This document shows positions 29,101 to 37,339 of a stretch of DNA of 64,000 nucleotides, in pieces. The stretch is taken from NCBI GenBank assembly GCA_002364755.1, contig DEZI01000036.1, positions 15,644-79,643 on the forward strand, written 5' to 3'. The DNA comes from Stenotrophomonas maltophilia (GTDB taxonomy: Bacteria; Pseudomonadota; Gammaproteobacteria; Xanthomonadales; Xanthomonadaceae). A model generated the notes under the pieces. It ran no database searches. It was not told the DNA's origin and worked only from the letters and a program-made list of their open reading frames with translations. Made by a program: the position numbers and the translations under genes. Position 1 is the stretch's first letter. Every line of letters begins with the position of its first letter.

Positions 29101-31146
29101 GAAGTTGGCGACCCTGAACACGCGGTACACCAGCTCGCCAGGGATGCGGAGGCCGATGAAGCTGTTGCCGGTCGCCGGCGCGCGGACTACGTCGTCCAAC
29201 TGCAGCACCACGCTCGAGCCATTTCGGATCGCAGCCACCAACCTGCCGCCGAAGCCCCACTGGGTGAGGTCGTGCTGCAGCGCCAGGACCGACAGGCGGC
29301 GGTAGCTCAGGTGCTCGATGTCGGTACTGAAGGAGATGTCCTTGTACTGATAGAGCGACTGCGCCAGGTGATACCGGGCCATCTTGGCCGCATGGTCCTC
29401 GCTGGTGATGCCCTCGCCGGATACCTGCGCCGGGTTGAGCATGGTCTGCACGCCCGGGGCGGCCACGCGGAGGGTCTTGCTGGACCAGTCGGACCTGTCG
29501 ATGTACGTGAATTCGATACCGTCGGCGGCATTGGCCAGGGTGTAATCGATCTGGAACTGCCCCTTCTTGATCGTGGCCATGTTGACCACGCCCGACAGAG
29601 GCTGTTCGTCCGCCGCCCACACCACGGACAGCCGGCCAGCCGCCCAGGTGACGTTACCGAAGCCGGCAAGTGCGATCGCCTGCAGCACGTCTTCGTGGCT
29701 GCGGGTGTCCCGGATCACGTTGTCGTAGGTGTACTTGGACGCCGCGCAGTGAAGCATGAACGCCTGCAGCGCTGCGATATCGATCTGGGCGTCGAGCAGG
29801 CCTAGCCCGGCGATCAAATTGCCCGCGGCATCGCGAATGCCGCGCGCGTACGCAAGGATCTGGGCGCCCGGGTTGCTGCTTTCCTCGGTCACCCACTGGT
29901 TGCCCTTCCAAACGGGGATCGGCGGGGCATAGGCGACGCAGCGAAGCTCATCTGGCGAGCCATTCAGCTGCCCGGTGGCCTTGATCCGAACGCCGATGCG
30001 GGGGATGCCTGCGTAGCTGGCGTTGTCGGTCTGGATGCTCTTCAGGGTCGACCACGTGAAGTCGCTGGTGGCACCCTTGCCGTCGGTGTTGCGGCCGGCG
30101 ATACGCGCGCGCACCTCGTACTGCCCGGCCTCAACGTCCAGGGCATATGTGCGCCGCTGCTGCTTCTGGCTCTGGCTGATCAGGGCGAAGTTGCCGAACA
30201 CACGCCAGTCGGTGGCGCCGACCGTCCGGAACTGGACCTGGATCGTTTCCTGGTTGTCCTTCGGCTTGCCCTTGCTGGTGGTGTCGAACAGCATGTAGTC
30301 GAAGTCCAGCTGCAGCCGGATGGTGCTGGCCGAACTGGTGCGCTGCACCCAGGCGCTGGGCTTGCCCTTCTCCGCCTCCAGCGCGCCGCCGGCAAGGGTG
30401 TCGACATTGCTGTAGAGCGGAATCTTCTCTTCCGGCATCCCGGGAAAGCCGCTGTGCCAGACCTGCACACCCTCGTAGGTCGAAAGCAGGGCCTCGCCGT
30501 TGAACATCGCTTCCACGCGACCGACGTTGATGCCGGGGGTCAACACCAGCGCCATGAACTGGTCGTTGGCCTCGTAGAACGAGTATGGCTGGCTTGCGAT
30601 GTCGGGAGCCATGCGGATGTTGCCCAGCACCAGCGGCAGCGGCTCATACGGGCGCGCCTGATTCCTGGCCGAGCCGATGGTGAATACCGTCGCCGCGTCG
30701 CTCTCGTACTGCTTGGGCTTCTTCGGCCCGAGAACCTTGTTGATCAGCAGCGAGCCGACCGCATAGATCGCGGCCTGCGCCAGCCCGGCCGCCATAGCGC
30801 TGTAGCCGGCGGCCACCATGGCCGTACCGACACCTGCAGTGAAGATGGTCAGGGCGACCATCGCGACGATCAACAGAGCCGTGCGTCCGACGGTTCCACG
30901 GACCTCGATGACCGTGCCGCCCTTGGGCCTCACCTTGTCCATGATCTGGTGCGGCACGCGCACACCGTTGATGCGCACTTCCCACGCATCGCTCCCGTAG
31001 TCGGGCACGGTCCTGGCCAGGAAGTGGCCCAGCGTCTCCCGCGGCAGCAGCTCAGCGGCGATCCGCTTCTGGCCCTCCAGCGTCACCGGGTGAGGGGTGA
31101 CGACCAGAGACGGCGGGCACGCTGCGGGAACGTTCAGTTCAGCCAT
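23113..31146 (-). CDS. Tail tip / host specificity protein J
   Basis: A 2677-residue giant protein at the end of the tail module, equivalent in place and N-terminal sequence to lambda gpJ (TipJ). It forms the tail tip and contacts the receptor. The N-terminal part includes a hydrophobic stretch (about 88-130, TALLIVAMVALTIFTAGVGT) and the conserved PLPLVLGNIRMAPDIAS. Coiled segments follow at about 1000-1100. Next is a series of galactose-binding-like modules, each starting N-hyd-hyd-x-(N/D)-(S/G)-x-F, near residues 1105, 1367, 1592, 1819, 2011 and 2229, joined by heptad-like linkers. The C-terminal 400 residues are probably the receptor-binding part. It is more than twice the length of lambda J (about 1130). 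Confidence 0.92.
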   Translation of the reverse strand: MAELNVPAACPPSLVVTPHPVTLEGQKRIAAELLPRETLGHFLARTVPDYGSDAWEVRINGVRVPHQIMDKVRPKGGTVIEVRGTVGRTALLIVAMVALTIFTAGVGTAMVAAGYSAMAAGLAQAAIYAVGSLLINKVLGPKKPKQYESDAATVFTIGSARNQARPYEPLPLVLGNIRMAPDIASQPYSFYEANDQFMALVLTPGINVGRVEAMFNGEALLSTYEGVQVWHSGFPGMPEEKIPLYSNVDTLAGGALEAEKGKPSAWVQRTSSASTIRLQLDFDYMLFDTTSKGKPKDNQETIQVQFRTVGATDWRVFGNFALISQSQKQQRRTYALDVEAGQYEVRARIAGRNTDGKGATSDFTWSTLKSIQTDNASYAGIPRIGVRIKATGQLNGSPDELRCVAYAPPIPVWKGNQWVTEESSNPGAQILAYARGIRDAAGNLIAGLGLLDAQIDIAALQAFMLHCAASKYTYDNVIRDTRSHEDVLQAIALAGFGNVTWAAGRLSVVWAADEQPLSGVVNMATIKKGQFQIDYTLANAADGIEFTYIDRSDWSSKTLRVAAPGVQTMLNPAQVSGEGITSEDHAAKMARYHLAQSLYQYKDISFSTDIEHLSYRRLSVLALQHDLTQWGFGGRLVAAIRNGSSVVLQLDDVVRAPATGNSFIGLRIPGELVYRVFRVANFVGETDQIQLADPWPADAPLPGNTDENPAHDTIWIFDFKQTPGYRVRVVGIEPESDLKGASVSVVPEGPEFWHYVESGEYIRPPNGSLLQTRPVASNLRVTEQQVVQGDTVFTELTATFDVSGPVGEVIVLSELDGNGELEQVASTRTRTATWRIPQAGVYPITVRPYSPEGNAGVAVTVMYTTLGADAPPVLVDIFDVTEVSGGVRRYTWGFLNDTVQSADFAGVEIRYTAGKVAAPVWDQMTPVGDDGYHSASFEAVLPPAGDWTFACRSRNTSGRLSDGSRVVQKTLGANLGEVIGDLVEDLDEQTARQVEQQRQIDQEKLDRLNADLAESRDRAAAIAQVNANLAQETAFRVEAVKQVADNLTATNDALAQEKIERANDVLNEKLEREAAVENLATTTQTQFESVAQQIGSVAAGSGTQFDSAKIWLFNTTTESWTGNGTPTVVDGMLRPANSTSAHAQTPSPLAIDGNVYRFIKTRIKRVGAPTWRGLVRWITDADTTWNDAKSVTLPAPSFDASGIATVDISDIPWNGPSPIRAVRMALVTTQTDAAYLLYDYVAIGRPSPGASVALVQEVQTALQQADQVVAQSVTTLGVQMRGQYTGTDPLQLTSGLMYQEMVARVDADKAQVQRIGTMEARMPAGAGRLATSAQVTALEEATATATGALAQSITTINAKLPALISQGSNMVLDGSFELGEGAGWTYAANPSVLIAAEGRTGKCLKVTGAAGTRTITANGGANLPVINGKKYRISAHYQTDADYNGSSGNGKVRIGNQDGGLIAGLAFAAGRTEWTRVETVVTATTIAALRLNIVCDHTAGVLRVDDVVIEEVTEVLANAEGLQALTTTVQNQGGQISSQAGLISALRTDVDGKASNAALQTLQSQVTLQGNDITSLGTAITNVSASLGNVGGDNLLGNSGFEQSGAGWTSGSGGLAGGVVTRTYVASALPSSKLAARWAMANVPSTGYWEFTTTSASKTMSVEPGKPVTLSTYVRGTPGARVFLQFRWQDENNQTISYSGTPADPAKLVTAATWDRKTFTATAPATAAFCQVYIRAYGLGLADQWVEWDNVQVQLGSTASGYKLSADEIAEQTAANAAATTTLTGTVATLQGTVTALGQSVTTVNAKLDGLRTLGDNLVPNSNFATGLQWWSLAAPAPVWSETAGDNRPGVTMTRTTSSNPALGAADGQWIPNRGARRYRAIVRAMGVSGAMNLMLRLQRQNRETLAAGNNDKQLTLSSSFATYTVDFDAVDASIGAVRLWAYNYPNNAVVRVDSIELYDVTEQLAAEANAAATATLTGTVTQQGQQITAQGSAITSVSAAVDQGNRAGSNMVLDGSFEARAVGTAIHSWATVTAGGRTGTNALTVTHASNTRSIQLATFDVAPDRVYYCEAWAKRVGPAAGNVQLRFQLSDNGASQTYPNFSAPNLSTFSETEWTKVSGYVRIAAGKNRAILQLNSSPSTTSATQLIWDDFVLQDVTEAYNAQQTAAGAASGVSALQATVTQQGQDITAQASRIDGVQASVGGKADASVVQEMRVQVNNQGGGGNLIPNSTFPNWQRTGWGWDWNPSGWRELGDPLEYAGGSGAFLPYGVSAALGSVRSGYYNVDMADNVAMQGHYFPLDVAKTYCVSAYLNTHRCRAQLLLECIDFQGKITGYLGTSILTPTGQANASLAQYPRPFVIGNVPQGTVRGRLILQLRGNNESDPYFWLVYPMVCEVAAGATKPPPYAPGDQASAQWNLGVQANGISAGMQLGITGQTSALNILSNAVNILTPGGADGIEMTQGYLRVWSGNSQRILGNGFGGDGLVDYFGPNVGAANANKTNATMWMDRNGNAYWGGSIAAGILRNAAQATTTQTIGNSVLVGPFDTNGRNKQVVVGFNRQHRRTKTASGSQGFVAGAGANGGVINLYRQLDGQAEALWQQIPISGSVGITNETDGPDSALSYWSASVTLSDNANGTTRRSYRAEIVSFTEQNVTHQSGGFDSQTITQSLSIVSIEQ

Positions 31147-31532
31147 TCGTAAAATCCTTCGATTCTCAGCCCGAAGTCGGGCAGATCACGGACGCGGTGC
31201 AGCACCGCGCAGCCGTTCTTCTCGTTGGCGTGGAGCACCCACGCCTCATGGGCCAGGAAAAAGAAAACCCCGGCATGGCCGGGGCGTTTCTGCATCACTT
31301 CGATCATCAGCACCAGGTCACCATCGACCGGTGGTCCCTCCCGGCGCTTGGCGAAGGGCTTAGACAACTGGCCCAGCTCGGCGGCGCCCTGCGCACCACG
31401 TGGACGCCTGCCGGGCACGACCACGTCGCGTCCAAACAGCTCCTGCTGGACGAGCATCACCAGATCCGCGCAGTCGAAATCGTTAACGCTGTATGGCAGG
31501 CCGACGAAGCGCTCAACGTCGGCCAGCCTCAT
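31134..31532 (-). CDS. NlpC/P60-type tail tip peptidase (lambda K-like)
   Basis: A 132-residue cysteine peptidase-like protein. The nucleophile is in DFDCADL, the histidine in RPGHAGVFF. Such proteins sit in the tail tip and cut peptidoglycan during DNA entry. The ATG overlaps the stop of the upstream gene (ATGA), and the 3' end overlaps the J start by 13 bp, so the start at 31532 is favoured over a longer reading. Confidence 0.85.
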   Translation of the reverse strand: MRLADVERFVGLPYSVNDFDCADLVMLVQQELFGRDVVVPGRRPRGAQGAAELGQLSKPFAKRREGPPVDGDLVLMIEVMQKRPGHAGVFFFLAHEAWVLHANEKNGCAVLHRVRDLPDFGLRIEGFYEWLN

Positions 31533-31993
31533 GTGAAGATGCCAGGCAGAGTGAACTGGTTGGCCCTGAGCTTCACCGCCTGCTGGCGCATGATGTAGTC
31601 GACGCCGCACTGCGCCGACGCGGTTGCACCAGTGATCGTCACGCTGCTCACCGGCAAGAAATAGTCACGTTCGATCGTGTTGGGATCTGCCCGATCGGAG
31701 ACCATCAGCCTGGCCATCAGCACCTCGTTGGGACCGATGGATTCTAGGTCTTCGGAGATGCCACGGCCGACGTTGTCCACCACCAGCTGGGCGCGCGGCG
31801 TCTGACCCTTGGTGTCGTTCGGCAGCTTGAAGTCGAACGGGGCGCCCAGATAGACGATGCCCTTGCTGGTCCAGTCCTGAGTGTCGTTGACGATGCGGAG
31901 CGGGTTCGGGAAGGACGGCGCTGAGATCTCGAGGAACAGCAGGATGCCGGTTGTATCGGTGACCCGCTGGCGGCGCTCAGTGAAGGTCGTCAT
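31529..31993 (-). CDS. Minor tail protein (DUF1833, lambda L-like)
   Basis: A 154-residue tail tip protein of the DUF1833 type; by order (M, L, K, J) it takes the lambda L position. Features are the N-terminal strand RQRVTDTTGILLFLEISAP and the late SVTITGATASAQCGVDYIMRQ. It overlaps both neighbours by 4 bp, showing tight coupling. Confidence 0.82.
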   Translation of the reverse strand: MTTFTERRQRVTDTTGILLFLEISAPSFPNPLRIVNDTQDWTSKGIVYLGAPFDFKLPNDTKGQTPRAQLVVDNVGRGISEDLESIGPNEVLMARLMVSDRADPNTIERDYFLPVSSVTITGATASAQCGVDYIMRQQAVKLRANQFTLPGIFT

Positions 31994-32346
31994 CGCAAGT
32001 ACTCCACAACCGCATCCATCCGATAGTCACCCGGCATCTTCTCGTCGGGCATCAGGTCACCCAGCCCGCCGTTCTCAAACCTAGCCGTGATCTGCTTGCC
32101 GGTGAACGGGTGGACCATCGTGAACCAGCCAATGCGCTTGATCTCGCCCATGTACCAGCTGTCAAACGCTTCCCAATCGGCGATGCTGCTGAAATACAGC
32201 ACCATGGCCTGCTTCACGAGCACCTGTGTGTTGAGCAGGCGCTGCTTGGGCACGCCGCGCTCCATCTCCGTCCTCAACACAGATGGATCGAAGGAGCGCT
32301 TCTGCCCGTCGAACATCACGCGGGCCACGTTCGGTAGGGAAGCCAT
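31990..32346 (-). CDS. Minor tail protein (lambda M-like)
   Basis: A 118-residue protein directly after the tape measure gene, in the place of lambda gpM. Its sequence has a central YFSSIADWEAFDSWYMGEIK segment and a beta-rich end. It joins the tail tip complex by analogy. It overlaps the tape measure stop by 1 bp and the next gene by 4 bp. Confidence 0.8.
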   Translation of the reverse strand: MASLPNVARVMFDGQKRSFDPSVLRTEMERGVPKQRLLNTQVLVKQAMVLYFSSIADWEAFDSWYMGEIKRIGWFTMVHPFTGKQITARFENGGLGDLMPDEKMPGDYRMDAVVEYLR

Positions 32347-35123
32347 CAGACACTATCCTTCAGGCCGAACCGGCCTTTCAAACCTGAGTAGGTTGCGCCC
32401 GCACCACCGGCCACCTGACCGCCGATGTACCGGTCCACCTGGCCCAGCAGCACATCGATGTCGAAGCCGCCCTGCCCGTTCTGGCTGGCAGAAGCGGTGG
32501 TTCCTTCAGGTGCGTTCAACACCCGGACATTGATGGAGCCGCCTGCGAACCCCGCAGGTTTACCGCCACCGACCGGTCCACCGTCCGCGTAGCCACGCAG
32601 CCCCTGGCGCATCGCCTCTACGATGCCAACGCCACCGGCCCGGGCAACGTCGGCCTGAGACCAGACGACCTCGCCCTTGTGCACGACGCCTGCAGGTTCG
32701 TTCACCCCGCCTTGGCCGGTGTATCCGCCAGCGGAGTACCCGCCACCCGTGCGGAAGTTGTTGAGGTTGTTGCCGAATCCCCCGACCGAACCAGCGCCTG
32801 TGCCATTCCCGGTGTATGCGCCGGCGCCGCCGCCCCAGATGCTGGATATGGCATTGGCGATGCCCACTGCAGCTTGCTTGGCGGCGATTCGAGCCAGATC
32901 AGCCAGCACCGACCTCGTGAGGTCGGAGAAGCTCAGCTTTCCCGTGGTGGTGAACTTCACCCAGGCGTCTTCGAACCCCCCGACCACCGTTTCCACTACC
33001 CCGCCCATCTGCTTGGCGTAGTTGCTGGCCTCCTGCTGGTAGTTCGCCCACGCCGCGCTGGCCCCGGCCAGCCAGTTACCCTCGGCTTGGCGCAGTTCCT
33101 CGTAACCGTCCTTGATCAGCTGCAGGCGGTCGAGGGTCTTGGCGTGCAGCAGCAGCTTCTCTGCACCGAACGTTGCGTCATCGATCTGGTCCGCGTTCCG
33201 CTGAAGGCTCAGTTCCCGCAGCTTCTCAGCTTCGTCGTTCAGAGCATCGTTGATGCGCTGCTGGATCTCGTACTGACGATCCCCCATACCGACACGTTCA
33301 ACCTGCGTCGCCAGCTGGCGCTGCAGTGCAGCATTACTCGCATCAAGAGCACTTTCGTAAGCCTCCAGCGCATTGGAACGTGCCTTGGCCGATTTTTCTT
33401 CCTCTTTGGTCAGGAGATCCAGCGCCGACGCCCCCTCGATACGCAATTTCGCAAGTCGTGCTTCCAGCTCACCCAACTGACGATTGACGATGATCGATTC
33501 TTTCCCGCTGACGGACTGCCCTTTGAGATAGTCGATCTGCTGCTGCACCGACTTTGCCTGAGCATCTGTCCCCTGCTGGATCAGCACGCGCATGCGGCTG
33601 TAGTACTCACCCGCTGTAATCTCACGCGCCGAGAATTGAGCACGCAGCAGCTGCGTGCTGGCGGTGATCTGGGCCTGTTCTGCCACCAGGTCATCCCTGT
33701 AGCCCTGCAGGTCAGCACCGCGAGCCGCTGAGCCGTTACCTGCCTTGGGCTTTTCCTTGTACTTTTTCTCGATAGCGGCGACAGCTGCAGCGCGCCGTTC
33801 TTCGATCTTCCTAACTTCCTCGACCAGGCCTGCCGCCTGCGCCCTCCGACGGGCAACCTCAGCCTCCCCGTTGATGCGCCCGACCTCTTCGCGCTTCTTT
33901 TCTTCCTTGCTGGCTTGGGCGGCGATGATGGTATCCATCTCAGCAACGAAGTCGGTCGAGGCAGCTTGCGATGCCTTTACCTCGGCATCCTTCCGTTCCT
34001 TGATCAGGTCTGCAGCCAGCGCCTTGATCTTGTCAGAGCGATCCTTGATGGACTGCTGCATCGCCGCCAATGCGACCGGATTCCTTGCCAGCGGCAGACC
34101 CCTCTGGTCCCCGGAGGCAAGTGCGTTCAGCTTCGCCAGTTCGCGTTGATTCTCCGAAAGCAGGTGCTGCATCTGCGCCGCTGCCGGCCCCAGGCCAACA
34201 CTCGCCTGCATGGCGGACCAAGCACGGGTTGCTTCAACCCAGAGATCCTTGAACCCGCTGATCACCGGGTTCTGGCTGGCACGAACCCTGGCCAACGCCA
34301 TCACCGTCTCATCGGCCGCGGCACGGGTGATCACCATTGCCGCATCCTGGTTGCGGCCCTGCTCCTGCAACGCCTTGACCTGCTCGTACAGAGCCACGGT
34401 CATGAAGTTGACCTGTTCGTTGAGCTTCTGTGCCCCCTTGACCGGGTCTTCCGCCAGCTTCGCGTAGAGGGCGATGGTGTCTTCCAGCGCCTGCCCGCTG
34501 ACTTCCTTCATGGCCACGGCAGCGTTGGCCACGGCCTGCAGGTTCTGCGCGGCGATCTTCCCGTTGGACCCCACCGCCTGCGCCGCCTCAGCGCCCGCGC
34601 CCACGGACACCTGCAGCGCGTCGCTGGTCTTCTGGGCCATGGTGACCAGCGTCAGCGTGGTCGCGGCCGCCTCGTTGCGCGACAGGACCAGGGCTCGCGT
34701 GTACGCCTCAGCCTGCTTCTCTGCGTCGTACCAGGCAACCACCACAAGGCCGACAGCCGCGGCAGCGACGGTGTACGGATTGACCATACCCAGCAGCGCC
34801 GATGAGACGCCCTTCAAGGCGGGCTCAACGCCCCCGAAGCTGTCCTTGATCTGGCCACCCTGCTGCACCAGCACCGTGAAGAACGGCATGCCGCCCTGCA
34901 GACTGGTAAAGATGTCGGTGAACTGTGCCGGCAGCTGCCGCATCGCCTGCGCGGTCTGGCCGGCAGAGATGCCCAGGTCGCTGATGTTGTTCCTTGCCGG
35001 CAGCGGCCGGGCGGCCTCTGTACGCACCTCGCGCAGCTGGCGCGTGAGCACGCCCAGGCCCTGCCGGATATCGGCAAGATCCGCGCTGATGCGCACGCGC
35101 AGGTTTGCTGAGGGGTCAGCCAT
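32346..35123 (-). CDS. Tail length tape measure protein
   Basis: A 925-residue protein that sets the tail length and acts in DNA ejection (family role). The N-terminal part has NLRVRISADLADIRQGLGVL and the characteristic QLPAQFTDIFTSLQGGMPFF. Membrane-like segments lie near 110-130 (VNPYTVAAAAVGLVVVAW), long coiled coils (KKREEVGRINGEAEVARRR) fill the centre, and the C-terminus is Gly-rich (GGGAGAYTGNGTGAGSVGGF). Its start overlaps the end of the frameshifted chaperone by 8 bp. Confidence 0.93.
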   Translation of the reverse strand: MADPSANLRVRISADLADIRQGLGVLTRQLREVRTEAARPLPARNNISDLGISAGQTAQAMRQLPAQFTDIFTSLQGGMPFFTVLVQQGGQIKDSFGGVEPALKGVSSALLGMVNPYTVAAAAVGLVVVAWYDAEKQAEAYTRALVLSRNEAAATTLTLVTMAQKTSDALQVSVGAGAEAAQAVGSNGKIAAQNLQAVANAAVAMKEVSGQALEDTIALYAKLAEDPVKGAQKLNEQVNFMTVALYEQVKALQEQGRNQDAAMVITRAAADETVMALARVRASQNPVISGFKDLWVEATRAWSAMQASVGLGPAAAQMQHLLSENQRELAKLNALASGDQRGLPLARNPVALAAMQQSIKDRSDKIKALAADLIKERKDAEVKASQAASTDFVAEMDTIIAAQASKEEKKREEVGRINGEAEVARRRAQAAGLVEEVRKIEERRAAAVAAIEKKYKEKPKAGNGSAARGADLQGYRDDLVAEQAQITASTQLLRAQFSAREITAGEYYSRMRVLIQQGTDAQAKSVQQQIDYLKGQSVSGKESIIVNRQLGELEARLAKLRIEGASALDLLTKEEEKSAKARSNALEAYESALDASNAALQRQLATQVERVGMGDRQYEIQQRINDALNDEAEKLRELSLQRNADQIDDATFGAEKLLLHAKTLDRLQLIKDGYEELRQAEGNWLAGASAAWANYQQEASNYAKQMGGVVETVVGGFEDAWVKFTTTGKLSFSDLTRSVLADLARIAAKQAAVGIANAISSIWGGGAGAYTGNGTGAGSVGGFGNNLNNFRTGGGYSAGGYTGQGGVNEPAGVVHKGEVVWSQADVARAGGVGIVEAMRQGLRGYADGGPVGGGKPAGFAGGSINVRVLNAPEGTTASASQNGQGGFDIDVLLGQVDRYIGGQVAGGAGATYSGLKGRFGLKDSV

Positions 35124-35762
35124 CGGACTGTTTTCCTTGGTTCTGCTGGTGCTGGGCCTGGCCGCTCAGGGCGGCAAGGTACTTCTGCCAATCGCCTGGC
35201 TCTGCCCCCATGGCCATGCGGGTGGCCACGGCAAACTGGGCGACGCGATCGCAGTCATCGCGCGCCGCTGCTGCGGTGAACCCGCGCAGCTGCGCCAGGG
35301 TGTACGAAAGGACCTCCGGCAGCCGATGGCCGCGCGCGATCAGGAACTGGACGACGTCGCCGAGTTCGGGCTCTCTTCCGCCGGCGGCTTGGCCTGCAGC
35401 AGCAGGCGCCGCAGGCGATGGGCGAAAAAATCGCGGTTGAGCCCGACGACTGCCTCGAGCAGATCAGCAACCTCGTCCAAGGTGCCACCGGCGATCCATT
35501 CGGCTTCCCGGCCGATGGCTACGGCCAAGGCCTCGGCAATGACCTCGCTGTCCTGCTCGAGCATGTCGAGCAGGATGGCGCCGGCGGCGGCGGCCGGTGC
35601 GCCTTCGACCGCGCCGGCCATCATCGCCACCCGGCCGATGATGGTTCGGCTGGCGGTGATGAAGGGCCCAATCTGCTGCAGGCGGAGAGGGGTTACCTCC
35701 ACCTGCTCGCCGCGGAACGGCACTGTGCGTGCCGGGGGGATGATCACGTCCAGATCCGACAC
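35116..35762 (-). CDS. Tail assembly chaperone GT, made by -1 frameshift
   Basis: Fusion product of about 215 residues. Ribosomes read the first 113 codons of the G gene, slip back one base at TTTTTTC (35424-35430, minus strand; codons GAT TTT TTC), then continue for 102 codons in the -1 frame. The -1 frame is open from the slip site to a TGA at 35116 and has clear protein character (VVQFLIARGHRLPEVLSYTL, DWQKYLAALSGQAQ). This is the lambda G/GT arrangement, in which GT recruits major tail protein onto the tape measure. I read the join directly from sequence; the slippage efficiency is unknown. Confidence 0.85.
35340..35762 (-). CDS. Tail assembly chaperone G
   Basis: A 140-residue unshifted product, in the lambda gpG position between major tail protein and tape measure. 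The body is helical (LLDMLEQDSEVIAEALAVAI, DEVADLLEAVVGL). The slippery TTTTTTC lies 28 codons before its stop, so most ribosomes end here and a minority make GT. Confidence 0.85.
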   Translation of the reverse strand: MSDLDVIIPPARTVPFRGEQVEVTPLRLQQIGPFITASRTIIGRVAMMAGAVEGAPAAAAGAILLDMLEQDSEVIAEALAVAIGREAEWIAGGTLDEVADLLEAVVGLNRDFFAHRLRRLLLQAKPPAEESPNSATSSSS

Positions 35763-35765
35763 GGG

Positions 35766-36521
35766 TTACTTCTCCTGCTGCCAGTAGAAGTACGCGGACT
35801 TATCCGAGCCGGTGGCCTTGGACGCGTCCTTCAGCAGCGCACCAGGCACGCTGCCCGCGCCGAACTCATTGCCGATCAGGCCCATGCTCTCGATCACGCC
35901 GCCGGTCACCTTGTGCGCCACCAAGCGCACCATCTTGCCGCCACGGGCTTCGTTAGCGCCGTAGAACTGCATCTCGTAGAACTTCTGCGAGGTGACAGCC
36001 GCCTCCACGTGGCCCAGGTCAGCGTTCTTGTACGTGACCTTGACGTTGGGGGTGCCCGCCGCAGACGGCGCCGCAATGGCTGAGCCTGCGGGAATGAACA
36101 GCATGCCGCGCTCGAAACGGTAGTCCTTGCCGGCCTCGTAGGCCGTGCTGCCGGATACCGGCTTCACAGCAGTCACCTCCGAAGCCAGGCGCGACAGCGG
36201 TGCAAAGCTGCCCGGCACCGCCACGACCGGCTCGTCGGCGACGGTGCCGGCAGCGATGCTGCTGGCTTTGCCGCGCGTTGCCCGGGCGAAGTTGGCCGCG
36301 TTGAAGTCGTGGAAGGTGTAGTTGAGGTTGTAGCCGGTCACGCGATCGACGCGATTTGCCGTGCCGCCGCCGGGGTTCTGGTTGTCAGCCAGCTCAATCG
36401 TGTTGGTCTGCGGTGCAATGGCGAACGCGGAAACGTTGCCGACCTCCTCGAAGGGATCGTTGGTGTTCCACTCGCGGATCAGCACGATGCCGCTGCCCAG
36501 GTAGCTGTAATCTTCGGCCAT
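35766..36521 (-). CDS. Major tail protein (tube)
   Basis: A 251-residue tail tube protein in the lambda V position, beta-rich with VTGYNLNYTFHDFNAANFAR and the C-terminal GGVIESMGLIGNEFG segment. It is followed by the G/GT chaperones 3 bp downstream. Identified from sequence character and gene order. Confidence 0.82.
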   Translation of the reverse strand: MAEDYSYLGSGIVLIREWNTNDPFEEVGNVSAFAIAPQTNTIELADNQNPGGGTANRVDRVTGYNLNYTFHDFNAANFARATRGKASSIAAGTVADEPVVAVPGSFAPLSRLASEVTAVKPVSGSTAYEAGKDYRFERGMLFIPAGSAIAAPSAAGTPNVKVTYKNADLGHVEAAVTSQKFYEMQFYGANEARGGKMVRLVAHKVTGGVIESMGLIGNEFGAGSVPGALLKDASKATGSDKSAYFYWQQEK

Positions 36522-36558
36522 GGTGGCTCTCCAGTTTGGGTTGCCGCTGCGCGGCGGG

Positions 36559-37014
36559 TTATTTCTTGGGGATGTGGGTCTGGTAGGTGAGCAGTGCTCC
36601 CACCCAGCCGGCGCTGGCTTTCTCCGGCAGCAGCGGCTCCATGCCGACGTACACCGGCACTTGGATACCGTCAGGGAAGTTGCGGGCCACCTCGCGGCTG
36701 TCCATGGCCGCCTCGATGTCGGTCACCAGATCGTCCAGCGCCTTCTGGTATGCCTCCGTATCGGAAGGCACCTTGGCGATGACACTGACCGTGGTCAGGC
36801 GGTGCGTGTTGACCTTCGACGGGCTCTCCGCCCGCTGCTGCTTCTCGATCACGGCCGTTAGCACGGTCTGGGCGTCCTGGTCGCCCGGCGCGGGCTCCAG
36901 CGTCCAGCCCGCGCCGGCGTTGGTCAGATAGCCGTTGTCCGTGCTGATCAGCTGCAGCGTCGTGCCCATGGCCAGCAGCAGCTGCTTCCGTGGGCTGGGG
37001 GCGCGATCAGACAT
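36559..37014 (-). CDS. Tail terminator-like protein (lambda U position)
   Basis: A 151-residue protein just upstream of the tail tube gene. Its layout (helix, then VLTAVIEKQQRA, then the strand-rich VPVYVGMEPLLPEKASAGWVG) and place in the operon fit the tail terminator that caps the tail tube. It overlaps the previous gene by 8 bp. Confidence 0.65.
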   Translation of the reverse strand: MSDRAPSPRKQLLLAMGTTLQLISTDNGYLTNAGAGWTLEPAPGDQDAQTVLTAVIEKQQRAESPSKVNTHRLTTVSVIAKVPSDTEAYQKALDDLVTDIEAAMDSREVARNFPDGIQVPVYVGMEPLLPEKASAGWVGALLTYQTHIPKK

Positions 37015-37339
37015 TGGCCACCTCCCACACCGCTGTCGATTCGTCGCCGCGGATCTTCTGCACCAGCTTCAGCTGCCGGCCGGTGTCGTCGATGCGCACC
37101 ACGGCGCCAGCTCTTGCGGTGATCTCGGCCAGCTGCAGCGTGACCCGGATGATGTTGGTGGCAACAGGTGCCACGTCATCCGGTGTGAACTGCTCGACTG
37201 TCTCGTCCAGCAGTACCGTGCACGGCACCTCGTCCGTGCTGGCCGAATCCTTGTAGTGGGCAGCATCGGCGACGCCGGCTGCACGGAAGGCACCGAACGC
37301 AGCTGCGTCGAAGGCCTGCATGAAAGCTCTCTGGTTCAA
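37007..37339 (-). CDS. Head-tail joining protein
   Basis: A 110-residue protein, small and beta-rich, between the capsid and tail genes. The VPCTVLLDETVEQFTPDDVAP and GAVVRIDDTGRQLKLVQKI segments suit the lambda FII-like connector family. An internal Met at residue 7 could be the start. It overlaps the upstream gene by 4 bp. Confidence 0.65.
   Translation of the reverse strand: MNQRAFMQAFDAAAFGAFRAAGVADAAHYKDSASTDEVPCTVLLDETVEQFTPDDVAPVATNIIRVTLQLAEITARAGAVVRIDDTGRQLKLVQKIRGDESTAVWEVANV

Noticed and set aside
27889..29805. 638-residue plus-strand frame inside the J gene
   Set aside because: It is an antisense shadow (His/Arg/Ala-rich) of the J protein gene, which has a continuous 2677-codon frame.
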